Below, one piece after another: positions 55,421 through 64,000 of a stretch of DNA of 64,000 nt. The notes under the pieces were generated by a model. That model did not search any database and was not told where the DNA came from. It saw only the letters and a list, made by a program, of their open reading frames with translations. Positions within the stretch are counted from its first letter, which is position 1, and every line of letters begins with the position of its first letter. The position numbers and the translations under genes are program-made. This stretch comes from Sorghum bicolor. Its lineage: Eukaryota; Streptophyta; Magnoliopsida; Poales; Poaceae. The stretch lies in assembly GCF_000003195.3 (NCBI RefSeq), contig NC_012870.2, positions 40,267,492 to 40,331,491 on the forward strand, read 5' to 3'.

Positions 55421-57624
55421 GTAACGCAGACCAGGTTAGCCGATTCTTTCAGACTCTGTACGAGGGCCTGACCAGAGATCAGCGAGCATGGATGCCTTAT
55501 GAAGATCCGGACACCAGATTTCCTTTGGTCTTCCATCCGTTCAATGATGCTCTCAACAAGGATCACGATGTGATGATGGCAATCATCAACCCAAGAGTCA
55601 TACTAGTTAATTTCTTTGGCAGTGGAAAAGCTTCTGTCCAGACCTACGAATTCTACAACCCATCGGCACTAGCTCGTCAACTAGCTTTCGGCCAACTGCC
55701 GATTGCACTCTGCTACGCCGATGTAATAAAACCAAGGGAGACCATCACCAACTATCTCGAGTGGATTAGAGTAGCCCAACTGCCACCAAATGCCGATACA
55801 AATGTCGATCTATCAGATTGGATCCCGACCCTCTTCATTACTCAGGCATACAAGCAATGGTGGGAAGAATGGAAAGAGCATTTGTTCTGCAAATCGGCTC
55901 TTACGTACCGCGACATGATCGACCCCCAGTACAAAGTCCGTGACAATATTGTAAGTATTTCCAAACCAATGTTTCAATCCCTTCACTGTCTTTTCCAATC
56001 GGCAACTCACTTTATTTGTCATATACAGGTCGACCACACACCGCCATTGGTCAGCAGGAGCGGTAAGCCGATTGAGCTCCTTCCATCGGGTCCAATCTCT
56101 CAGATCGGTAACAATGCTCCAACCTTGGCTGCTATAATGCACCGAGGTGTGCGCCTCAAGAAAGTTACCACCAAGCGAACGAAGACATCCCCATCGGTAG
56201 CTGCCTCTACTTTAGCACAAGTTTCCAAGGTAAATTTTTGAATTCTTTTATTCATACCGACTTCATTCTTATACCTATCGCACTTGTACTCACAAACTTC
56301 TTATTGTTGTATCAGCACACCAGTACATTGGCAAAGACCAGAAGTACGACTGTCGATGCCCCCCAGTCTAGCCAACCGAAGAGGAAAGGCCCTAAAAGTA
56401 CCAGACCACAAGCGAAGCGCCAGAAATCAGCAACGCCATCTCCTCCCCTAGCATCTCCGATCCCAGTAGAATCTTCTCCCTCTTCTCCAAAAGCCCAGAC
56501 ACAACAGACACCATCTCCTTCTCAGTCACAAAAAGAACCCCAAGTGGAAGAATCCCAACCAGCAGAACCCCAGCCAGAAGCATCTCAGCCAAAAGAAATG
56601 CTAGCCGAAGTGCACAAGTAGACCACCGATCCAGCAAGCCAAATCATAGCATCAGTAGGCTCCTCGATCCAGACAAGCACTGCACCTACTCAAGGTAATA
56701 TACTTTCCATTTACTGCCGATGAACCTATTCTTCCATTTTATTAATCATTCCTATCAATCTTTCAGTTGACATAGTTCCATCGGCAATCTCAGCCGATCA
56801 GCCCGTGGTTCCATCCGCGTCATCTAGTCAGAGGCGGGAGATGGTCCTGAAACAAGTAAGTTACCTAATCTCTATCTGTATTGTTTATCAGTGCTTGATC
56901 ATAGAATAACTTATTTTATTTTTCTTTTCAGGAACAGGACTCTCCTGACAGCTTGTTCTCCTTTGCCATCGACATTTCTGAAGATGAAGGCGAGGAAGCA
57001 AGTTCTTCTCGAGCAATTGGAATCACATCGGCAGAAATCAGGGCAAAGTTAGAGGAATTATCGGCCCTCCTTCATCAGGACACAGCCCAATTGGTCGATG
57101 ACTCCGACCCAGCCAAGGCCTTGTTCAAGACCCTAAGAGGCCAAATTCCTACCGATGCCGAAGAAATCCTTTTTCAGGCTGCACACCTAGTGAGTCGTCA
57201 CCTGCAGTATCAAAAGGCTGCCCAGCGTCTTGCCGACAGAGCTGCTCACGCTCAACTTTCTGAGGAGATGATGAAAGTAAAGCTCCTTGCCGATGAGAAG
57301 CACAAGAGCATCGGCATTCTAACATCCTCAGGAGATGTATTGAAGCAAAAGATTTCTGATCTATCGACGAGAAGGGAAGCCTTGTTGGCAGAACTCAAAC
57401 AGGTAGAAGAAGCTTTGTCTCAAGTCCAACAAGAAGAAAGCTAGCTGCCTGAAGCGATCAAGCTTCTTGAACAAGAGCAAAATATCCAAGCCCGCAAAGC
57501 ACTGCAGATGAAGAAGCTGAAACCAGTGGAAGGTTCTGCTGATGATGACGTGAAGGAAATAGAAGAAGCCAACCAGATCCGCCTGCGCGCCATATCAACG
57601 ATCCAGGCGCTGTTGAACATATGA

Positions 57625-57795
57625 ACTCTTCATCGGCGACGTTCTTTGCTTCTTTCTTCTTTTCAAACACCCCCATATTTTGGTCCAGCCGATAGGACTA
57701 TTATCGGCACCTTTTAAACATTTTAGTCCGACCCCAGATACAATTTAATCCAGCCGATAGGAATGTTATTGGCACTTAAACTTTTACGCATCGAC
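57625..57795. other. Spacer between the antisense gene and pol of D
   Basis: 171 bases between convergent reading frames, with a repeated phrase (cagccgataggactattatcggcac, then cagccgataggaatgttattggcac) near 57686 and 57752. No gene. Confidence 0.5.
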
Positions 57796-59426
57796 CTATA
57801 TGCTCGGGTAATATTTCTTTAGATATTTGCCGTTTAATGCCCTGGGAAATTCAACTCCTTCGAGAGTTTCTAAGATATAAGCGTTGCCAGGAGCAGATCG
57901 ATTTATCCGATAGGGACCCTCCCAATTGGGAGACCACTTCCCAAATCTTGAACTTTTAGTCCCGATCGGTAAGATTAGTTTCCACACTAAGTCTCCATCG
58001 GCAAACTCCTTAGCTTTCACCTTCTTATCATACCATCTGGCAATTCTTTTCTTATTCTCCTCTATACTCATCAAAGCTCTTAGCCGATGCCCTGCTAGAT
58101 CATCCAACTCGTCTGTCATCAAAGTAGCATAATCATCGGCAGCCAATTGATCTTGAAAAGATAATCGCCTAGACCCAGTTTTAATTTCCCAAGGTAACAC
58201 TGCGTCATGTCCATACACCAACTGATAAGGTGAAACTGTGGTCGATCCATGACAAGCCATCCGATATGACCATAAAGCTTCATTTAACAATGTATGCCAC
58301 CTCCTAGGATTTTCTTCAATCTTCCGCTTAATAAGCTTGATAATTCCTTTGTTAGATGCCTCGGCCTGCCCATTAGCTTGAGCATAATAAGGAGAAGAAT
58401 TTAGTACTTTGATTCCCATATCGATTGCAAATTCATCAATCTCTCCTGATGTAAACATAGTACCCTGATCGGTAGTAATTGTTTGAGGAATTCCAAATCG
58501 GTAAATAATATGTTCTTTCACGAAATTAATCATATTGGCCGATGTAACTTTCTTCAAAGGAATAGCTTCAACCCACTTAGTAAAATAATCGGTGGCAACC
58601 AAGATGAATTTATGTCCTTTGCTGGATGGCGGATAAATCTGGCCGATCAAGTCAATAGCCCATCCTCGGAATGGCCAAGGTTTGACGATAGGATTCATGG
58701 CCGATGAGGGTGCTCTTTGAATATTACCAAACTTCTGACATCCTTGACACCCTTTGAAATACTTAAAGCAATCCTCAAGTATAGTCGGCCAATAATACCC
58801 ATTTCTTCTGATCATCCACTTCATCTTAAATGCCGACTGATGTGCTCCACACACTCCCTCATGGATCTCTCCCATCAAACTTCTGGCCTCATCATCGCCT
58901 AAGCACCTGAGAAGAATCCCATCAATAGTTCGATAATATAATTCATCTTCAAGGAGCACATACTTGGTAGCTTGAAACCGAACACGTCCTTCAACTTTCT
59001 TGGACGGATTGTTTAAATAATCAATGATTTCTTTCCTCCAATCATCGGCACCAATTGCCGATATCGTATTTAACATGGGCTGGTATCCCGAGGCATGCTG
59101 AGCCAACCGATTGGCCTCTTCATGATGCAATCGAGGAACATGCTCTAATCGGAAATCATTGAATTCCTTTAATAACTGCATACTCCTTTCATAATAAGTT
59201 ATTAGGACTTCGCTACGGCATTCATAGCTTCTAGCCAATTGATTTATAACCAGCATAGAATCCCCGAAGACTTAAACAACATCAGCTTGAACTTCTCTTA
59301 ACAACTCCAACCCCTTAATTAAGGCTTGATACTCAGCTTGATTATTTGTCGACGTGGCAACAATCAGCAAAGAGAATGCATATTTCCTTCCCTGAGGCGA
59401 ATTAGTACTATGCTGATTCTTGCCCC
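57796..59426 (-). pseudogene. Integrase and second RNase H remnant of element D
   Basis: The open part from 59256 (486 codons) carries zinc-binding H132, H139, C170 and C173 and catalytic D202, D263 and E299, the last two 35 residues apart. A WEGPYRI block lies near the C-terminus. Upstream, GDSMLVINQL and the later HHEEANRLAQH belong to an archaeal-type RNase H. A TAA at 59274-59272 and a frameshift between it and 59427 break that domain. The integrase part is whole but cannot be made as part of an intact polyprotein here. Confidence 0.85.
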
Positions 59427-60134
59427 CTAGTCATACGTGGATCCATCAAAGAAAAGCGTCCAGGGCACTATTTCCAAAGTTTCAATCGCACCGCAATGCT
59501 GAGTTACAAAATCGGCCATAATCTGCCCTTTAACTGCCTTAGCCGATTCGTAACGCAAATCGAATTCCGACAATGCCAAAATCCACTTACCAATTCTACC
59601 ACTCATGATCGGCATAGATAGCATGTATCGGACCACATCATCTTTGCAAACAACAGTGCACTCGGTCGACAACAAATAATGTCTTAACTTAATACAAGAG
59701 AAATACAGACATAAGCATAATTTCTCAATAGCCGAATACCTGGTCTCAGCATCAATCAACCTTCTGCTTAAATAGTAAATTACACGCTCCTTCCCTTCAA
59801 ACTCTTGAATCAAAGCTGAACCGATGACCATCCCATCGGTAGACAGATATAATCTGAAGGGCTTTCCTTGCTGAGGTGGAATCAGAACCGGAGGGTTTAC
59901 CAAGTAATTCATGATTTCATCTAAAGCCAACTGTTGCTCTTTCCCCCATATGGACTCTTGATCGACTTTCAATTTGAGTAAAGGACTGAAAGCACGAATT
60001 CTACCAGACAAGTTAGATATAAATCTCCTGATAAAATTTACCTTGTCGATCAAGGATTGAAGCTCAGTTTTGTTGGTAGGAGCAACTATTTTATTGATAG
60101 CATCAATGGATCTCCTACTAATTTCAATCCCCCT
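59427..60134 (-). pseudogene. RNase H segment of element D pol
   Basis: Continues in the RT frame after the TAG at 60137-60135. QQGKPFRLYLSTDGMVIGSA and ETRYSAIEKLCLCLYF mark the first RNase H. FFDGSTYD, the start of the second RNase H, is cut by the TAG at 59429-59427. Confidence 0.75.
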
Positions 60135-61016
60135 CTAATGCACCATAAAACCAAAGAATTGTCCTGCCGATACACCAAATGCACACTTGTTAGGGTTCAT
60201 CTTCAAACCATGCTTCTGTGTACACTCCAACACCTTTCGCAAATCAGCAAAATGTTTTGTGAAATCTCCAGACTTAACCACCACATCATCAATATAAATT
60301 TCCACCAGCTTGCCGATGAACTCATGAAATATGAAATTCATAGCCCTCTGATAAGTAGCACCAACATTTTTCAAGCCAAAGGTCATGACTATCCATTCAA
60401 ACAGCCCAACATGACCAGGACATCTAAATGCAGTCTTTGGAATATCTTCTTCAGCCATGAATATTTGATTGTATCCTGCATTACCATCCATAAAGCTGAT
60501 GATTCGATGCCCAGCCGTAGCATCAACTAGCAGGTTGGCAACCGGCATTGGGTAGCCATCCATCGGCGTAGCTCTATTAAGATTCCTGAAATCAATGCAA
60601 ACTCGAAGCTTCCCATTTTTCTTGTAGACTGGAACAACATTAGAAATCCACTCGGCATACCGACACTGCCGAATAAATTTAGCTTCAATAAGTATGGTTA
60701 TTTTGGCCTTAATATCAGGAAGAATATTAGGATTACATCGGCGAGCTGGCTGTTGATGTGGCTGAAATCCAGACTTGATAGGTAACCGATGTTCAACAAT
60801 TGATCGGTCCAAACCAGGCATCTCAGTATAATCCCAAGCAAAGCAATCTTTATATTCCTTTAACTAATCGGTTAACTGCTGCTTACACTCAGAATTTAAC
60901 TTAGCACTAATAAAGGTAGGTCTAGGCTTATCACCACTACCTATATCTACTTCTACCAAATCATCGGTCGATGTGAACCCCTGGCCTAATTTTCCATCAT
61001 CGGCGAACCTATCCAT
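60135..61016 (-). pseudogene. Reverse transcriptase segment of element D pol
   Basis: An ATG at 61016-61014 overlaps the TGA that closes the protease frame (TGATG). The frame runs to a TAG at 60866-60864 and resumes from there: ISNVVPVYKKNGKLRVCIDF, then FGLKNVGATYQRAMNFIF, and catalytic YIDDVVVKS. It is closed by the TAG at 60137-60135. Core RT residues are present, but the frame is broken by nonsense codons. Confidence 0.82.
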
Positions 61017-61678
61017 CAAAACTCCTCGTCAGAACCGACTGCTTGGATCGGTGGAATTTCATAATCGACAACTTTGAGGAAATCCTTCTCCCAAATTTCT
61101 CCTGAGATGCATCTAGTCCTTTCATAGGTGTCTGCCTCTGCCGATGCAATGACATAAGAAGAATCTCCTGGGACAATCTCAATCTTGTCACCTACCCACT
61201 GAACCAAGCATTGGTGCATTGTAGACGGGATGCAACAATTGGCATGAATCCAATCTCTCCCCAGCAGCAAATTATAAGCACCTTTTCCACTAATCACAAA
61301 GAAGGTTGTCGGCAAGGTTTTGCTGCCGATGGTCAACTCGACACATATTGCCCCCTTAACCAGAGACACATTTCCCTCAAAGTCTTTCAGCATCATATCG
61401 GTCTTGGTCAAATCTTGATCTCCCTTTCCAAGCTTCTGATAGACTACGTATGGCATGATGTTGATAGCAGCTCCTCCATCAATTAATATCTTGGTCATCG
61501 GCTGACCATCAACTCCCCCTTTAAGAAACAGAGCTTTAAGATGCTGCCTTTCATTGTCGGCAGGCTTTTCAAAGACAGCTGTCATCGGATCCAGAGCCAA
61601 CTGAGCTATCTGGTCGGAAAACTCCAACTCATCATCACTGGACGGCGCAAGGAACTCCATCGGCAACATGAATACCAT
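61016..61678 (-). pseudogene. Retropepsin segment of element D
   Basis: About 220 residues. Active-site region ILIDGGAAINIMPYVVYQK with D-G-G, followed by FFVISGKGAYNLLLGRDWIH. It lies in the same frame as gag but beyond a TAG (61783-61781). Its TGA stop overlaps the next ATG by one base. Confidence 0.78.
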
Positions 61679-61780
61679 GTTAACATCTGCCGATGGCCCT
61701 TTCCCCTTAGGATCTGGTTGTTGTTGATCCCCAGACTGGCCAGAGTTTTTGCCCTTGCTTAGCCCTTCTCGTCTTTCACG

Positions 61781-64000
61781 CTACAGTCTCCTCTTTTGTG
61801 TCTTAGTCAACCCTTCTAGACACCATGAGGGAAGTGGTGACTGCCTTGCCGATGGACGACGATGTTCCCTTGATTCCATCCGATGAGTATTGGCGTCCCT
61901 GCAAAATATGAACTCATCGGGAACCCGCGCATTAGCCATCTCTTCAAGCTCTTCCTGGTTCCTGGGAAAATATTCTACACGATCACCAAGCCTATCATGC
62001 ACACTGAGTTTGCCCCCCAGCCGATCATGAACTGATGCTCTCCCACTAATCGGCCCATTAAATCGCGGATTATCATCGTGATAGCGCCGATCGGATCTGT
62101 CATACTGGTCATAACCATTGCACTCAGGGCAATCTCTGACAGTAGGAAGCTTGATATTTTCTTCCCAACAATGGATGAAGAACGGACAATTCCAGTAATC
62201 CCTATGTCGATTCCACTCCTGTCGGCGTGTTTCTTCTTCCCGACGATAATCTTCTTGCTGGCGCCGATACCGATCCTCACGTTGCTGCCAAGTCTCCCGA
62301 GGCCTTCTATGAGTTATCACAATACCAGATCGGGGAGGCCTTCCTGAGCTATTTCCTTCCTGGATTAGACCTTTGCCCTTGGCATCGGCAACAGTAATTT
62401 GATGCTGAGGATCTACCGATGCACTCCTTTCAGCTGCTTCCGACATCAAAACCTTGGTTTTTCCCTTAACATCCAACATATTTGTTGGGAAAGGATGTTG
62501 ATCAATCTTCATTGGCTTCTGGGTGTTGGAGCTATCAAATTTGATTCTCCCAGATTCAATAGCCGATTGCAGCTGCTGTCTAAAAACATTGCATTCATTG
62601 GTGCTGTAAGAAGTCGCATTGTGCCACTTGCAATATTTCATCTTCTTTAATTCCTCAGCCGATGGGATCACATGATTGGGCGACAGCTTGATCTGACCTT
62701 CCTGAAGTAGAAAGTCAAATATCTTATCGACTTTGGTAATATCAAATGCGAACTTCTCTGGCTCCTTATGCCCAAAAGGGCAAGACATCGGCTTCTTATT
62801 CTTCACCCACTCTGCCAAGCCGATGACTGGCTCTTCATCAGAATCTGAGCTTGCTGCTTCATCAACAAATAACACCTTTTTGTTCCAAGCTCTCTTAGGT
62901 TCAAAGGGTTTAATATCCTGGTCAGAAATCCTTTGGACCAAGTGACTTAGGCTCTCGAACTCTTGGGAAGCGTATTTGTCCCTGATATATGGCAACAAAC
63001 CCTGGAAAGCCAAATCGGCTAGCTGCCGATCATCTAAAACCAGACTATAACATTTATTCTTGACTTCCCGCAGCCTTTGCACAAAGCTTTCAACCGATTC
63101 ATCATTGCGTTGTTTCAATCTGACCAAATCGGTAATCTTCTTCTCATGGACCCCAGAAAAGAAGTATTTGTGGAACTGCTTCTCCAGATCGGCCCAAGTG
63201 ATTACTGGATTAGGAGGCAACGAAATAAACCAGGTGAAAGCCGATCCAGACAAGGATGATGAGAACAAACGAACCCTCATTTCGTCTCTGTTAGCAGCCT
63301 CGCCACATTGGATGATGAACCTGTTGACATGTTCCATAGTTGATGTGTCGTCCTGTCCAGAAAACTTAGTAAAATCGGATACCTTATACCGATTTGGAAG
63401 TGGAATTAAATCATATGCAGGAGGGTACGGTGTCCGATAAGAGTAAGTGTTGACTTTGGGTTTTATACCAAATTGGTCTCTCATTACTTCAGCAATCTTA
63501 TCGGCCCAATAAGCATCGGCATCCTGCTGATAGGCTTCCACGTGTCTATGCGGTGCGCGATCTGCATGGAATATTGGATCAATCTGCTGACCACCGATCT
63601 GTTGACCACCAATCTGCTGACCACCAATCTGCTGACCACCGATCTGTTGACCACCAAACTGCTGACCAAGATTCATCGGTTGATTGGTCAACCCTTGATT
63701 CTGGAACCCAGGTTGGATTTGGCCCTGCTGAAACCTTGTGGCCTGATGATTCTGCTGTGGAAACACAAACTGCCCTGGCCATCCATTATTAACATTCATC
63801 GGCATAGGCCCTGCCGATGACTGGTAATTGGGCATCATCATTGAGTTGACATACCCTTGCTGAGCCATAAACCTCTGCTGCGTCGGCATTGGATCTGCCG
63901 ATGCATTAGGCATCTGGAACGTTGGATCTTGAGAAATCCCAGTGTAAGGTCTTGCAGTAGTAGTTGTAGTATACTGGGGACTCTGATTCATTGGCACATT
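61781..64000 (-). CDS. gag: gag of element D, N-terminus outside the window
   Basis: Open from the window edge to a TAG at 61783-61781, about 738 residues. The N-terminal part is glutamine- and proline-rich with a pentapeptide repeat (IGGQQ, five units). A retrotransposon gag domain follows (LSGSAFTWFISLPPNPVITW, QFHKYFFSGVHEKKI, VESFVQRLREVKNKCYS). A CKWHNATSYSTNEC block and a later RDCPECNGYDQYD may bind metal. The C-terminal part is arginine-rich. No ATG within the window need be the start. Gag forms the particle; this is the least damaged ORF of D. Confidence 0.8.
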   Translation of the reverse strand, partial: NVPMNQSPQYTTTTTARPYTGISQDPTFQMPNASADPMPTQQRFMAQQGYVNSMMMPNYQSSAGPMPMNVNNGWPGQFVFPQQNHQATRFQQGQIQPGFQNQGLTNQPMNLGQQFGGQQIGGQQIGGQQIGGQQIGGQQIDPIFHADRAPHRHVEAYQQDADAYWADKIAEVMRDQFGIKPKVNTYSYRTPYPPAYDLIPLPNRYKVSDFTKFSGQDDTSTMEHVNRFIIQCGEAANRDEMRVRLFSSSLSGSAFTWFISLPPNPVITWADLEKQFHKYFFSGVHEKKITDLVRLKQRNDESVESFVQRLREVKNKCYSLVLDDRQLADLAFQGLLPYIRDKYASQEFESLSHLVQRISDQDIKPFEPKRAWNKKVLFVDEAASSDSDEEPVIGLAEWVKNKKPMSCPFGHKEPEKFAFDITKVDKIFDFLLQEGQIKLSPNHVIPSAEELKKMKYCKWHNATSYSTNECNVFRQQLQSAIESGRIKFDSSNTQKPMKIDQHPFPTNMLDVKGKTKVLMSEAAERSASVDPQHQITVADAKGKGLIQEGNSSGRPPRSGIVITHRRPRETWQQREDRYRRQQEDYRREEETRRQEWNRHRDYWNCPFFIHCWEENIKLPTVRDCPECNGYDQYDRSDRRYHDDNPRFNGPISGRASVHDRLGGKLSVHDRLGDRVEYFPRNQEELEEMANARVPDEFIFCRDANTHRMESREHRRPSARQSPLPSWCLEGLTKTQKRRL
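63582..63667 (-). repeat. 15 bp tandem repeat in D's gag (IGGQQ units)
   Basis: Five in-frame 15-base units with small variation (ctgctgaccaccaat and similar on the plus strand). Confidence 0.85.

Larger units (their letters stand above)
32172..57624 (+). pseudogene. Antisense extra gene of element D (plant-mobile-domain-like), split by G
   Basis: Opposite in strand to D's gag-pol. The coding sequence runs in 32336-33248, is cut by G, and resumes in the same frame at 55426. GT-AG introns fit at 55951-56028, 56230-56315, 56695-56766 and 56856-56931, and the gene ends with TGA at 57622-57624. A first exon from ATG 32172 is likely, but its donor site appears mutated. The blocks SPTLADVVMLTGLDV, TTFLNIWLHKFVFCGRSAG and LAAAERLANGGRFPLGRYLL are typical of the plant mobile domain (PF10536). 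The C-terminal part is proline- and glutamine-rich, then helical. Stops at 32481-32483, 56619-56621 and 57442-57444 break it. Such domains occur both in host silencing factors and in retrotransposons. Confidence 0.65.
23111..64000 (-). mobile_element. Element D: TAT-lineage Ty3/gypsy element, degenerate, split by C and G, partial
   Basis: Minus-strand order: gag (64000-61781), protease (61678-61016), RT (from 61016), RNase H, archaeal-type RNase H remnant and integrase (to 57796), then an antisense extra gene (plus strand, 32172-57624), a polypurine tract (31613-31630) and a 3' LTR (23111-23811 plus 31594-31612). C is inserted in the LTR and G in the extra gene. The 5' LTR and primer site lie beyond 64000. 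The dual RNase H and the antisense gene place it in the TAT lineage. Many nonsense changes mean it cannot act alone. Confidence 0.82.

Noticed and set aside
1..64000. tRNA, rRNA or CRISPR features
   Set aside because: None was seen. The only tRNA-like matches are 18-base primer-binding sites, and the repeats are LTRs or short tandem arrays.

Overview
The window is intergenic plant DNA made almost entirely of nested LTR retrotransposons. No host single-copy gene, rRNA, tRNA or CRISPR array is seen. A grass is likely: the elements are Ty3/gypsy of the TAT, Athila-like and Tekay/Del-like types, with short GT-AG introns and a tRNA-Asp primer site of plant form. The species cannot be named from this sequence.

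I use letters for the elements. E (minus, 1-1704, runs off the left edge) sits in the gag of F (plus, 1705-21757, 3' LTR 20438-21757). F is split by A (plus, 2676-16886, duplication ggtat), and A is split by B (plus, 6944-13725, duplication gatat/gatgt). X (21758-23110) is an ORF with its own TATA box. It is cut by D (minus, 23111 to beyond 64000). D carries two insertions: C (plus, 23812-31588, duplication acatg) in its 3' LTR, and G (minus, 33249-55420, duplication gtaac) in its antisense gene. G is split by H (minus, 37524-51794, duplication cttct).

A, C, E, F and G belong to one Athila-like non-autonomous family with a tRNA-Asp primer site and no reverse transcriptase or integrase. Two complementary forms occur: F and G keep gag but lack the protease region, while A and C keep a protease-like ORF but have lost the gag core. 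They share an LTR U3 but have different U5 regions. B is a large-LTR derivative with a 1.9 kb non-coding interior.

D and H are TAT-lineage elements with gag, protease, RT, two RNase H domains and integrase. Each also carries an antisense, intron-containing extra gene between pol and the 3' LTR, with its own TATAAATA promoter. In H this gene is fully open: six exons, about 1298 residues, an N-terminal PF04195-like domain and a long C-terminal coiled coil. In D it encodes a plant-mobile-domain-like protein and is broken. H is very young (LTRs differ by two substitutions and one indel) and looks intact apart from one in-frame UAG between protease and RT. D pol is a pseudogene.
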